A DNA stretch of 64,000 nt. It comes from Streptomyces alboflavus. Lineage in GTDB: Bacteria > Actinomycetota > Actinomycetes > Streptomycetales > Streptomycetaceae. The first letter of the stretch is position 1, and each line of letters opens with the position of its first letter. Positions 17,027 to 25,777 of the stretch are shown in pieces. The notes beneath the pieces were generated by a model. It saw nothing but the letters and a program-made list of their open reading frames with translations. It had not been told where the DNA came from and ran no database searches. A program made the translations under genes and the position numbers. Location: assembly GCF_000716675.1 (NCBI RefSeq), contig NZ_JNXT01000013.1, positions 108,203 to 172,202 on the forward strand, in the 5' to 3' direction.

Positions 17027-18493
17027 CTACTTGTAGGCGGCGAACGCCTTCGTGAACGCCAGCGGGTCCTGCGCGATCGACGAGCACGTCGGCTGAACGG
17101 AGTTGTTGCCGCCCGCGCAGGCCTTGTCGCGCGTCGACGACCACATCGACAGCCATCCGAGGCCCTTGTCCTGGGCGAACTTCACCAGCTGGGTGGCGTC
17201 GTCGACCTTGAAGATCTCCGTGGTGACGTCGTTGACGCCGATCATCGGGGTGACCGCGACGGTCTTCCAGGCCTGCGCGTCCGACAGGCCGAGCACGCCC
17301 TTGATCTGCGCCTGGGTCGCGGTCGCCGCCTGGGTGGCGTAGGTGCCCATGTCGTCGCTGTAGGCGGGTCCGTAGTCCATGGCCATGATGTTCACGGCGC
17401 CGATCTTCACGCCGTTCTTCTTCGCGTCGGCGAGCAGGTCGACGCCCGGCTGGGTCAGGCCCTCGGGCATCACCGGCAGCGTGAAGGACACGTCGAGCCC
17501 CGGGTGGTCCTTCTGGAGGGCGGCGATGGCCTGCGCGCGGCGGGAGTTGGCGGCGGTGTCGGGCAGGGCCGCGCCCTCGATGTCGAAGTCGACCTTGGTG
17601 AGCTTGTACGTGTCGATGACCTTGCCGTACGCCTTGGCGAGCGCGCCCGCGCTGTCGCAGCGCAGGCCGAGCTCGGATCCTGCCGCGCCGCCGAAGGACA
17701 CGCGGACGTCACCGCCCTTGGCGCGCAGATCACCTATCTGGGCGGCCACCTTGTCGTCGCCGAGCGCGGTGCTTCCGCCCCACAGGGGTTCGCAGCCGCC
17801 ACCGGAGGTGACGAAGGCCAGGTTGAACTCCTTCACGCCGGTCTTCGTGGCGGTGTCGAGGAGGTCGTAGGCCGGAGCGAGGGAGGTGTCGACGAAGGGG
17901 GCGAACTTGGCGGCGCCCTTGGTTCCGGCGCCCTCGCTCGGGGTGGGGGTCGGGGTCGGCTTCTCCGTCGGCTTGTCGGTGGGCTTGTCCGTGGGCTTCT
18001 CGGTCGGCTTGCCGGTCGGGTCCTGGGTGGGCTTCTCGGTGGGGCGGCCGGAGGGCTGCGGGGCCGCGCCGTCGTCGGCCGCGCACTTGGCATCGTTGAT
18101 CAGGCACTTGACCGGATCGGCGGCGCCGGACACGACGAAGCCGACCGTCAGGGACTCGCCCGGCGCCAGCTCCTTGTCCCACTTGGGCGGTGTGACGGTG
18201 ACGCGGCGCCCGTCGACCTTGTGCTCGGCGTTCCACAGCGAGCTGAGCTCGGCGCCCGCGGGCAGGTCGAACTCCAGGGTCCAGTCGGCCTTGGCCTCGT
18301 CGGAGCTGTTCTTGACGACGTACTGCGCGGTGTAACCGCCCGACCAGTCGCTGGTCTTGCTGTACGCGGCACCGACGGAGGCCGCCTGGGCCGTGCCCGA
18401 CAACAGGAAGGCACCGCCACCGACGACGGCCGCCGTGACGACGGCGCCGATCGCCTTCTGCCTGCCTGTGATTCTGCGACGGTGGGTGCTCAT
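17027..18493 (-). CDS. Secreted GH18 chitinase with N-terminal CBM2
   Basis: 488 residues. Signal peptide ending TAQAA (about residue 38), then a family 2 carbohydrate-binding module (about 39-135), a linker with repeated PTEKPT/PTDKPT units (about 150-185), and a compact GH18 domain (about 195-488). Catalytic signature KVDFDIEG has the acid Glu at about 306 in DxDxE. The ATG at 18493 gives an ideal signal peptide; an upstream in-frame extension is unlikely. Degrades chitin outside the cell and pairs functionally with the hexosaminidase at 0.9 kb. No dre palindrome is obvious upstream. Confidence 0.93.
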   Translation of the reverse strand: MSTHRRRITGRQKAIGAVVTAAVVGGGAFLLSGTAQAASVGAAYSKTSDWSGGYTAQYVVKNSSDEAKADWTLEFDLPAGAELSSLWNAEHKVDGRRVTVTPPKWDKELAPGESLTVGFVVSGAADPVKCLINDAKCAADDGAAPQPSGRPTEKPTQDPTGKPTEKPTDKPTDKPTEKPTPTPTPSEGAGTKGAAKFAPFVDTSLAPAYDLLDTATKTGVKEFNLAFVTSGGGCEPLWGGSTALGDDKVAAQIGDLRAKGGDVRVSFGGAAGSELGLRCDSAGALAKAYGKVIDTYKLTKVDFDIEGAALPDTAANSRRAQAIAALQKDHPGLDVSFTLPVMPEGLTQPGVDLLADAKKNGVKIGAVNIMAMDYGPAYSDDMGTYATQAATATQAQIKGVLGLSDAQAWKTVAVTPMIGVNDVTTEIFKVDDATQLVKFAQDKGLGWLSMWSSTRDKACAGGNNSVQPTCSSIAQDPLAFTKAFAAYK

Positions 18494-18646
18494 GGCTGCG
18501 CCTGCCTTTTCGGGGGGGGTGCGGGTGGGACCGCTCCGCACGTTAGCCCCGCGTGGGCGCGACAAATGGGGCTTCCCGGGTCCGGGGGTGGATCTTAGGG
18601 CGGGCTTAAGAGTGGGATCGGGGTGGGGAAAGGTTGGGCGGCTTCT

Positions 18647-18862
18647 TCCCCAATCCCGCCCCTTCCCGAAACTGGGGGCGCTGCCCCCAGACCCCCGCTC
18701 CTCAAACGCCGGAGGGGCTAGATTTTTCGCCGGTGCGGCACGGTTTTAGCCCGCCCCGGCAAAGTTTTAGCCCGTCCGGCGATTGAGGACGAGGCGCGAA
18801 GCGCCGATCAGCGGGGTCCAGGGGGCGCAGCCCCCGGTTTCGGGAAGGGGCGGGATCGGGGA
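18647..18862. repeat. Dispersed intergenic repeat, locus A (two inverted arms)
   Basis: Two arms in opposite orientation (18647-18720 and 18768-18862) share the modules CCCGCCCCTTCCCGAAAC, a GGGGGC(G)CTGCCCCC hairpin, and CAAACGCCGGAGGGGCTA or its relative. The spacer has two short copies of GTTTTAGCCCG. The same modules recur at 22.55, 38.5-38.74 and 43.36 kb. The right arm supplies the stop codon of the histidine kinase gene. The rest of the 314-bp gap before chitinase holds nothing else recognised. Confidence 0.75.
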
Positions 18863-20238
18863 CGCCCCCGCCGCCGCACACTCCCCCTCCGCCGCCCCCC
18901 GGCCAGGGACCGCCGCGGATCCCGCTGGATCCAGAGGCGCACCTCCGTACCGCCGAGAACCGAGCGGCCGATGCGCACATCGCCGCCGGTGGACTCAGCG
19001 AGGCGGCGGACGATGTCGAGGCCGAGGCCGGTCGAGCCTGAGGATGCGCCCGAGTTGCCCCGGGCCAGCGCCGCCTGCGGATCGGCGATCCCGCCCCCCG
19101 CGTCGGAGACGAGCACGATCACCGCGTCCTCCCCGCTGTGCACGTCCACGGCGAAGGCCGCGCCCTCCCGGGTGTGCCGGAAGACGTTGCCGAGCAGGGC
19201 GTCCACCACGGCGACCAGGTCCGCCCGGGCCACCGGGATCCACACCGGCTGCTCCACCCCGGCGACCCGCGCCTCGCGCCCCTCGTCCTCGGCGAGCGCC
19301 GACCAGAACTCCATCCGTTCGCGGATCACCTCGGCGGCGTCGCACCCGGCGCCGGGACCGATGTGCACGCCGGCTGCCGTCTGCGGCTTCGCGTCCCGCG
19401 CCGTACGGATGATGGTGTCGACCTCGCGTTCGAGGCGTTCGACGGCGACGCGGGTCTGCTCGGCGGCGGGGCCTTCGCCCAGCGAGGCGGCGTTGAGGCG
19501 CAGCACGGTCAGGGGGGTGCGCAGGCGGTGGGAGAGGTCGGCCGCCAGTTCCCGCTCGTTGGCGAGGAGCTGGACGACCTGGTCGGCCATGGAGTTGAAC
19601 GCCACGGCGGCGAGCCGCAGTTCGGTCGGCCCGTCCTCCGGCACCCGCGCGGCGAGCTTGCCCTCGCCGAGGTCGTGCGCGGCGCCCACGAGCCGCCGTG
19701 CGGGCTGGACCATGCGGACGCCGAGGCGGTCGGCGACCGCGACGGACCCGATGATGAGCGCCACGCCGACGCCCGCGAGGACCAGCCAGGCCGTGGCCAC
19801 GCCGTTGCTGACCTCGCTCTCCGGCACGAAGATCTCGACGACGGCGATCTCGCCCGAGCTGAGGCCGAAGGGCTGGAGCAGCGCGGAGCCGCCGGGCACG
19901 CCGGCGGTCCTGGCCCGCCCCTCCTCCCGGGTGGCGGCCACGTCGCGGGCGGCGGCGCGGCGGTCGCCGATCCTGAGCGGCGGCTGCTCGCCGACGGCCG
20001 GTACGTACACGGCCATCCGCCCGTCGCCGCCCGCCTCCGAGCTGGCGACGGCCCGGCTGAGCTGGGTGCGGTCGGTGGTGATGGAGAGGGTCGGGCCCAT
20101 GCCCGCGGCGTGCCGTTCGGCGGCCGAGAAGGCGCGGTCGCGGGCCATCTCCTGGATGACGAGGCCCAGCGGGATGGCGAACGCGGCCACGACCATCGTG
20201 GTGACGGCCAGACACACCCGCACGAGCGCCCACCTCAC
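18808..20238 (-). CDS. Sensor histidine kinase (HAMP, HisKA, HATPase)
   Basis: Membrane sensor kinase of 476 residues: helix near residues 8-30, extracellular sensor about 31-160, second helix about 172-192, HAMP, dimerisation domain with H-box DLSHRLRTPL, and ATPase with G-box STGLGLDIV. The GTG start lies 28 bp after the response-regulator stop, so the two are co-transcribed. The last residues (about RSRPFPKPGAAPPGPR) and the stop are encoded by the dispersed intergenic repeat, so the C-terminus has been replaced or extended by repeat DNA. Signal unknown. Confidence 0.9.
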   Translation of the reverse strand: MRWALVRVCLAVTTMVVAAFAIPLGLVIQEMARDRAFSAAERHAAGMGPTLSITTDRTQLSRAVASSEAGGDGRMAVYVPAVGEQPPLRIGDRRAAARDVAATREEGRARTAGVPGGSALLQPFGLSSGEIAVVEIFVPESEVSNGVATAWLVLAGVGVALIIGSVAVADRLGVRMVQPARRLVGAAHDLGEGKLAARVPEDGPTELRLAAVAFNSMADQVVQLLANERELAADLSHRLRTPLTVLRLNAASLGEGPAAEQTRVAVERLEREVDTIIRTARDAKPQTAAGVHIGPGAGCDAAEVIRERMEFWSALAEDEGREARVAGVEQPVWIPVARADLVAVVDALLGNVFRHTREGAAFAVDVHSGEDAVIVLVSDAGGGIADPQAALARGNSGASSGSTGLGLDIVRRLAESTGGDVRIGRSVLGGTEVRLWIQRDPRRSLAGGRRRGSVRRRGRPRSRPFPKPGAAPPGPR

Positions 20239-20266
20239 GGCGCGGCTCCCGCCCGCCGGGCGCGGG

Positions 20267-20965
20267 TCACAGCGGTGGCTCCAGCTTCACGCCGACGCCC
20301 CGCAGGGTGTGCAGATAGCGGGGGTTGGCGGCGGTTTCGCCCAATTTCCTGCGCAGCCAGGACAGATGGACGTCGATGGTCTGGTCGTCGCCGTAGCTCT
20401 GCTGCCAGACCTCGGCGAGGAGTTCCTTGCGCGGTACGACGACTCCGGGCCGCCCGGCGAGAAAGGCGAGCAGGTCGAACTCGCGCCGGGTCAGGTCGAG
20501 CCGGGCGCCGTCCAACTGGGCCTGGCGGCGCAGCGGGTCGACGGTGAGGCCGCCGACCTGGAGCACGGGCCGGGGGGTCGCCTCGCCGTTGCCGGATCCG
20601 GAGCCGCGGGAGCGCCGCAGCACGGCGGCCATGCGCGCGGACAGGTGCTCGACGGAGAACGGCTTGGTCAGATAGTCGTCGGCGCCGTCGTTGAGGAGCC
20701 GCACGATCTCCGCCTCGTCGTCGCGCGCGGTCGCGATGATCACGGGTACGTCGGTGATGCCGCGCAGCATCTTCAGCGCCTCGGCCCCGTCGAGGTCGGG
20801 CAGTCCGAGGTCCAGGATGACCAGGTCGAACCGGAAATGCGCGACCTCGCGCAGCGCCTCCAGGGCGGTGCCGACGCTCCGTACCGTGTGGGAGGCGTCG
20901 GTGAGATGCCGGATGAGGGCCGAGCGTACGAACTGGTCGTCCTCGACGACGAGCACACTTGCCAT
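20267..20965 (-). CDS. OmpR-family response regulator
   Basis: 232 residues. Receiver domain with phospho-acceptor in VILDLGLPDLDG, switch Lys in LTKPF, and acidic pair VVEDD; then a winged-helix DNA-binding domain (RREFDLLAFLAGRPG, DDQTIDVHLSWLRRKLG). ATG at 20965 (MASVLVVEDD) chosen as the canonical receiver start. Upstream partner of the kinase. Target genes cannot be read from the sequence. Confidence 0.94.
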   Translation of the reverse strand: MASVLVVEDDQFVRSALIRHLTDASHTVRSVGTALEALREVAHFRFDLVILDLGLPDLDGAEALKMLRGITDVPVIIATARDDEAEIVRLLNDGADDYLTKPFSVEHLSARMAAVLRRSRGSGSGNGEATPRPVLQVGGLTVDPLRRQAQLDGARLDLTRREFDLLAFLAGRPGVVVPRKELLAEVWQQSYGDDQTIDVHLSWLRRKLGETAANPRYLHTLRGVGVKLEPPL

Positions 20966-21043
20966 GGGCGGCACCGTACGCCATTCGGGGGACACGGGTG
21001 CCTCCTGGCCCTGAGCGCGGCGGGTGGTGCACTATGGCCCGCG

Positions 21044-21607
21044 ATGCACAGAGGTCTCGTACACACCATCGCGTGGTCGCTCGCCACGGGCGCGGCGGTC
21101 ACGCTGTCGTGGTGGGGTGTGCGCACGGTGATGGCGGGCACGGCGTACGATCCGCCGCGCGCGCTTCCCCTGGTGTCCGGCGACCGGTCGGCGCTGCCGC
21201 GGTCGTCGTCCACGCACCGCCCGGAGCCCACCCCGAGCCCGCCGGAGAAGTCCGGCGAGCCGTCCGGGTCGAAGCACCCCGACCCGACGAAGACGCCGGA
21301 GCGCGGCACGAAGAGCCCGCAACGCCCGTCCCCGGACCATCCGCGGGGCGACCGGCCCGAGAACTCCGCCTCGCCGCCCCGGTCGGGGAGCGTCAAGGGC
21401 TACACCACCGAGGGCGGCCGCGTCGTCTTCGACCTGGGCAGGTCCTCCGCGACGCTCGTGTCGGCGTCACCGGCGGCGGGCTGGTCGATGCAGGTGTGGA
21501 AGGCGCCGACGTGGATCCGCGTGGAGTACACCTCGGGCGCGGACCGCGTCTCGGTGTTCTGCACGTGGCACGACCACGCGCCGAAGGTGGACATCAACAC
21601 GTACTGA
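21044..21607 (+). CDS. Secreted or membrane-anchored Pro-rich hypothetical protein
   Basis: 187 residues. N-terminal signal or anchor helix (VHTIAWSLATGAAVTLSWWGV), a long Pro/Ser/Lys-rich, probably disordered, extracellular stretch (about 55-125), and a small C-terminal beta-rich domain (GGRVVFDLGRSSATLVSASPAAGWSM) ending in VDINTY. Divergent from the two-component pair. The domain is not recognised; conserved Trp and Cys in the last 40 residues suggest a folded unit. Confidence 0.75.
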   Translation: MHRGLVHTIAWSLATGAAVTLSWWGVRTVMAGTAYDPPRALPLVSGDRSALPRSSSTHRPEPTPSPPEKSGEPSGSKHPDPTKTPERGTKSPQRPSPDHPRGDRPENSASPPRSGSVKGYTTEGGRVVFDLGRSSATLVSASPAAGWSMQVWKAPTWIRVEYTSGADRVSVFCTWHDHAPKVDINTY

Positions 21608-21636
21608 ACTCCGGTGTACGTGACGGAATCCGGCCG

Positions 21637-22497
21637 TCAGCGGAACACCGACGACGGCGGCGCGGGCGACGCCACCGCACCCGCGTCCCTGACGACCGCC
21701 GCGCCGCCGCTGAAGGCGCCGAGCGCGGGCCCGTGTTCGACCCGGGCCGGGTGCGGGTCACCGGCGCTGCGCCGGGTGAGTTCGGCGATGGGCAGCGGCT
21801 GTCCGGCGCCGAGGAGCACGGCGTTGCCGAAGCGTTTGCCGCGCAGGACGGCGGGGTCGGCGACGAGGGCGAGTTCGGGGAAGACGGTGGCGGCGGTGGC
21901 GAGTTGGCCGCGCAGATAGGCGAGCGGGGGGCCGTCGGCGAGGTTGGCGGCGTACCAGCCGGTGGGTTTCAGGGCCCTGCGGACGTCGCCGAGGAACTCG
22001 GCGGTGGTGAGGTGGGCGGGGGTGCGGGCGCCGCTGAACACGTCGGCTATGACGAGGTCGGCCCAGCCGTCGGGGGTCTTCGCGAGCCCTTCGCGGGCGT
22101 CGGTGCCGCGGACGCGTATGCGGGCGCCGGGGTCGAGGGGCAGGGCGCGGCGGACGAGCTGGACGAGGGCGGTGTCGCGCTCGACGACCTGCTGGGTGGA
22201 GCGGGGCCGGGTCGCGGCGACGTACCGGGCGAGGGTGAGGGCGCCGCCGCCGAGGTGCAGCACGTGCAGGGGCCGCGCGGGCGGGGCGGCGAGGTCGATG
22301 ATGTGGCCGATCCGGCGCTGGTACTCGAAGTCGAGGTGCGCGGGGTCGTCGAGATCGACGTGCGACTGCGGCGCACCGTCGACCAGCAGCGTCCACCCCC
22401 GGGCCCGCTCCCGGTCGGGCATCAGCTCGGCAAGCCCTCCGTCGACTTCCTCGACGAGTGCTTCCCGCGCCGACCGTCCCCGCCGATTCCGTGCCAC
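21637..22497 (-). CDS. Spermidine-synthase-like SAM-binding protein
   Basis: 286 residues with the aminopropyltransferase/methyltransferase Rossmann fold: HVLHLGGGALTLARYV (nucleoside-binding loop), ERDTALVQLV, GTDAREGL, and DLVIADVFSGARTPAHLTT in the catalytic-loop region. GTG start with GGGGGT just upstream. Streptomyces genomes carry several such proteins; whether it makes a polyamine is not shown by the sequence. No membrane segments. Convergent with the preceding secreted protein gene. Confidence 0.82.
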   Translation of the reverse strand: MARNRRGRSAREALVEEVDGGLAELMPDRERARGWTLLVDGAPQSHVDLDDPAHLDFEYQRRIGHIIDLAAPPARPLHVLHLGGGALTLARYVAATRPRSTQQVVERDTALVQLVRRALPLDPGARIRVRGTDAREGLAKTPDGWADLVIADVFSGARTPAHLTTAEFLGDVRRALKPTGWYAANLADGPPLAYLRGQLATAATVFPELALVADPAVLRGKRFGNAVLLGAGQPLPIAELTRRSAGDPHPARVEHGPALGAFSGGAAVVRDAGAVASPAPPSSVFR

Positions 22498-22550
22498 ACC
22501 CCCATTATCAACGCGGCGGCAGACACCCGCTCAGCAGGCCACTACAGCCT

Positions 22551-22620
22551 GTCCGGCGCTTGAGGACGAGCCGCGAAGCGGCGAAAAGCGGGGCAAGGGG
22601 CGCAGCCCCCTGTACCCACG
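22551..22620. repeat. Dispersed intergenic repeat, locus B
   Basis: Single arm with the modules TGTCCGGCGCTTGAGGACGA, a GCCGCGAAGCGGC hairpin and a GGGGCGCAGCCCCC hairpin, just after the 3' end of the next minus-strand gene. Confidence 0.7.
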
Positions 22621-22628
22621 CCGCAAAG

Positions 22629-23126
22629 TCAACGACAGTTGTCCGCGGCCTCGATCATGCGAGCGGCCTCCCCCAGCGCGGCCCGCAGCACAGCGGGGTC
22701 GGTCACCGGGTCCGTTTCCCCTGGCGGCACGAGCCATCCCGTCCCGGCGACGGGCGGCGCGGGCACCGGATCGGGGTCCCGGACCACGGCGACACCCCGC
22801 CCGAAGGTCTGGGTACAGGCGCTGCCGGGCAGATCCCACCCGTCCGCGGTGCCGGGCGGCACGAGGAAGCCGAGCGTGTCGCACCCACCGTCGTGCAGCA
22901 CGGGCCCCACGGCCTCCGCACCGGCCCCCCGGCGCAGAATGTCGACGGCCTCGAGACCCTGGCGCGCGGGGACGGTCACGAGGTCGCACTCCTCGTGACC
23001 GTCGGGGTCCTCGTAGCCGTCGAGGCCGACGCAGCCGGGTCCCGCGCTGCGGTCCTGGCTCGGCCGGTGCCCGGCCGTCGTCAGCGCGCCCCCGGATTCG
23101 CTGTTCTCCATGCCGAATTCCAACAA
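22629..23126 (-). CDS. Hypothetical protein, about 165 residues
   Basis: Unrecognised cytoplasmic protein with scattered Cys residues and a C-terminal helix (LRAALGEAARMIEAADN). The start is inferred from a strong GAGGAGG: TTG at 23126 lies five bases and TTG at 23123 eight bases downstream of it, whereas the ATG at 23111 is 20 bases away. The protein reads LEFGMENSESGG at its N-terminus. It is divergent from the TPR regulator gene, from which it is separated by a 10-bp repeat array, and may be its partner. No function assigned. Confidence 0.6.
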   Translation of the reverse strand: MLEFGMENSESGGALTTAGHRPSQDRSAGPGCVGLDGYEDPDGHEECDLVTVPARQGLEAVDILRRGAGAEAVGPVLHDGGCDTLGFLVPPGTADGWDLPGSACTQTFGRGVAVVRDPDPVPAPPVAGTGWLVPPGETDPVTDPAVLRAALGEAARMIEAADNCR

Positions 23127-23463
23127 GGGAACCTCCTCGCCAGGGCGGAAGCGGCGTCGCTCCCTCTCCGCATGGTTCAACGCGCCGACGCGTCAACGGC
23201 TACGGCGCCACGCCGCCGCAAAGGATGGCAGTTCATGGCAGATCACGGGTGAGATATCCGGTTTGTAGCCAAACTCCGCGTGGTGGCCGGTTCACAGCCG
23301 GTACGTTCATGCTCCGCCGGAACACGCCGGAACACGCCGGACCGAGCCGGAACATGCCGGACCGAGCCGGAGGGAACACGTCCGCACCGGTCGGCGTACC
23401 GGCGGCCGACGGCGCGGGCCGGCGTGCCACGGTCCAGCACGGTCTCCAGCGAGAGGATCCGGC
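23127..23463. promoter_or_regulatory. Divergent promoter region containing a 10-bp repeat array
   Basis: 337 bp between the divergent hypothetical gene and the TPR regulator. It contains a small hairpin (GTTTG/CAAAC, 23261-23274) and the six-unit array described separately. No ORF is supported. Confidence 0.5.
23316..23375. repeat. Six 10-bp tandem units (GCCGGAnnnn)
   Basis: Six consecutive units beginning GCCGGA (two GCCGGAACAC, two GCCGGACCGA, one GCCGGAACAT, one GCCGGAGGGA). The period equals about one helical turn, so all copies face the same side of the DNA, 89 bp before the regulator start. Confidence 0.85.
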
Positions 23464-24909
23464 ATGGCGTCGTCGTCATCGGCATCGTCAACTCCGCCTC
23501 CGCGTCCGAACATCGCGTTCCGGCAGCTGCGCGGGCAGCGCTCCCCGGGCGAGTTCGCGGCGGCGGTGCGGCGGGCCGCGCGCGAGATCGGCGAGCGGGT
23601 CAGCTGCGACGCGCGGTACGTCGGCCGCGTGGAGGCGGGCGAGATCCGGTGCCCCAACTACGCGTACGAACGGGTGTTCCTGCACATGTTCCCCGGCCGG
23701 ACGCTGACGGACCTGGGGTTCGCGCCGCGCGCGGCCGTCCGGGGCCGGGGGGCGCGGGCCGCCGGGGACGCGCGCGGGGAGGCCACCGGCCGCCCGCATG
23801 ACAACCACGACCCGAGGTACCCGCGTGCCAGTGACAGCGACAACACCTTCAGCACCGAGGAGAGCGACGTGCGGCGTCGCGCATTCATGACCAGCGGCAC
23901 GGCCACCGTGGCCGTCGCCTCCCTGGGCGCCGTCGGGCTCCCGCTGAGCGCCGCCGAGGCCCGCGCCCGCGAGCCGCGCCGGTTCCGCGCGGCGGACGAG
24001 CACGAGGTGAACGCCGTCGAGGAGGCCGTCCGCGAGATCCGCCTGCTCGACGACCGGCACGGCGCCGACGGCCTCTACCAGCGGGCGGCCGCCCCGCTGC
24101 GCACCGCCTACGCCCTGCTCGACGCGGGCACCACCCGGCAGGGCGGGCAGGCGGCGACCGCCCGGCTGTACTCCGGCGCGGGCGAGCTCGCCATCTCCGT
24201 CGGCTGGCTCGCGCACGACTCCGGCCGCTTCGACGACGCCCGCTCGCACTACGCGGAGGCCCTCGCGACGGCCCGGATGGCCGGGGACCCCGCCCTGGAG
24301 GCGCACGCGTTCTGCAACACGGCGTTCCTGGCCAGGGACGCGGGCCGGCCCCGGGAGGCGGTGCGGGCGGCGCAGGCCGCGGCGCGGGCCGCCCGGCGCC
24401 TGGAGTCGCCCCGGTTCCTCTCCCTGCTCGCGCTGCGCGAGGCGGGCGGCTGGGCCGGGCTCGGCGACCGCACGGGCTGCCGCCAGGCGCTCATCCGGGC
24501 GCACGCCCTGTTCGACCGCGGCCCGGCCGAGACCGACCCGGAGTGGATGACCTTCTACGGCGCCGCGGAGCTGGCCGGCCTGGAGGCGCAGTGCTGGTCG
24601 GCGCTCGGGCAGTGGGAGCGCGCGGCCCGGCACGCGCAGCGCGCGGCGGGCGTGGCGGCGGAGCAGACGCCGGAGTTCACGCGGAACATCGCGCTGTACA
24701 CCGCGGAGCTCGCCGACGACCTGGCCCGCGCGGGCCGCCCGGACGAGGCCGCGGCGGCGGGCCTGCGGGTCCTCGCCCTCCTGGACGAGGTCCAGTCGTC
24801 GCGGATCGCGTGCATGCTCGCGACCACCGCCCGGCTGCTTCTGCCGCACCGGCGGGCCGCCGAGGTGACGGGCTTCCTGGAGCAGCACGCGGCACGCGCG
24901 CGTGGCTGA
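23464..24909 (+). CDS. TPR-containing regulator-like protein with internal Tat-like motif
   Basis: 481 residues. The N-terminal part (about 16-80) resembles an XRE-like DNA-binding region (FRQLRGQRSPGEFAAAVRRAAREIGERV...YVGRVEAGEI). A disordered stretch follows, then RRRAFMTSG with a hydrophobic segment resembling a Tat signal (about 137-162), then helical TPR-like repeats to the C-terminus. It resembles the Streptomyces NsdA-type TPR regulators of development. A GTG at 23869 with GAGGAG six bases upstream could start a shorter, exported form at the twin-arginine motif. ATG 23464 is taken as the main start. Confidence 0.75.
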   Translation: MASSSSASSTPPPRPNIAFRQLRGQRSPGEFAAAVRRAAREIGERVSCDARYVGRVEAGEIRCPNYAYERVFLHMFPGRTLTDLGFAPRAAVRGRGARAAGDARGEATGRPHDNHDPRYPRASDSDNTFSTEESDVRRRAFMTSGTATVAVASLGAVGLPLSAAEARAREPRRFRAADEHEVNAVEEAVREIRLLDDRHGADGLYQRAAAPLRTAYALLDAGTTRQGGQAATARLYSGAGELAISVGWLAHDSGRFDDARSHYAEALATARMAGDPALEAHAFCNTAFLARDAGRPREAVRAAQAAARAARRLESPRFLSLLALREAGGWAGLGDRTGCRQALIRAHALFDRGPAETDPEWMTFYGAAELAGLEAQCWSALGQWERAARHAQRAAGVAAEQTPEFTRNIALYTAELADDLARAGRPDEAAAAGLRVLALLDEVQSSRIACMLATTARLLLPHRRAAEVTGFLEQHAARARG

Positions 24910-24954
24910 CGGCACACGACGCACGCGCGCGTGGGCGACGTTCCGGCCCGCGAG

Positions 24955-25551
24955 CTATCCGGCGAGGTGGCCGGTCTCGTTCCAGGACTCCAGGGCGGGC
25001 TCGCCATAGGCCCAGCCCAGGACCGAGAGGGACGTCGGGTTGAGGCGGATGCGGGACGCGAACTCGATGTCGTAGCCGAGCCAGCGGGCGCCGATCGCGC
25101 GCAGGATGTGGCCGTGGGCGAAGACGAGGACGTCCCGGTCGGCCTCGCGGGCCCAGGCGACGACCTCGTCGGCGCGCGCGGACACCTGCGCCAGCGTCTC
25201 GCCGTCCGGGACGCCGTCCCGCCAGATGAACCACCCGGGGCGCAGGGCCTGGATGTCGGCGGGCGTCAGTCCGTCGTACGCCCCGTAGTCGAACTCCATC
25301 AGCGCGTCCCACTCGGCGGCCCGGTCGCCGAACCCGGCGAGCTCGCACGTCTCCCGCGCGCGGGACAGCGGGCTGGTGCGCACCTCGACTCCGGGGAGGC
25401 CGTCGTAGGGCGCCCGGTGCAGCCGCTGGCCCAGGAGTTTCGCGCCGCGCCTGCCCTCTTCGAGGAGCGGGATGTCCGTCCTGCCGGTGTGCTTTCCGGA
25501 CAGCGACCACTCGGTCTGTCCGTGCCGGGCCAGCAGGATGCGCGGTGCCAT
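24955..25551 (-). CDS. Histidine phosphatase (phosphoglycerate mutase superfamily)
   Basis: 198 residues. The catalytic motif [11 protein letters not shown] lies at the very N-terminus, with the second Arg/Glu region ([16 protein letters not shown]...[11 protein letters not shown]) and the C-terminal catalytic His in [19 protein letters not shown] 25551 has AAAGG seven bases upstream. Acid-phosphatase-like member; substrate not deducible. Divergent from the PAP2 gene. Confidence 0.9.
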   Translation of the reverse strand: MAPRILLARHGQTEWSLSGKHTGRTDIPLLEEGRRGAKLLGQRLHRAPYDGLPGVEVRTSPLSRARETCELAGFGDRAAEWDALMEFDYGAYDGLTPADIQALRPGWFIWRDGVPDGETLAQVSARADEVVAWAREADRDVLVFAHGHILRAIGARWLGYDIEFASRIRLNPTSLSVLGWAYGEPALESWNETGHLAG

Positions 25552-25777
25552 GAGAAGCCTTTCTACAAGGACATGCAAGGACAAAAGGGGACAGTCGCCT
25601 GTCCGTTCCTTCCATCATCACTCACACCGCAGAGGCGCAACCCGGGCGGCGATCTCTGCGTCTTTGAGGCACAGGGGGATGGCTCATCGGCCTTCGCGTA
25701 CGCCGTAAAGTGACCCAGCGGCCGTACGCCGCGACAACAGAGCGGGAACAGCGCGAATGAGATGGGGGACCCACCGG

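Noticed and set aside
17960..18010. TTGTCGGTG matches to the DNA-damage promoter inside the chitinase linker
   Set aside because: They are part of the PTEKPT/PTDKPT-coding repeat and lack the -10 half.
23316..23375. CRISPR array
   Set aside because: Ten-base units without spacers; no cas genes. The Cas4-like nuclease at 26.7 kb sits with a helicase, not with cas1/cas2.
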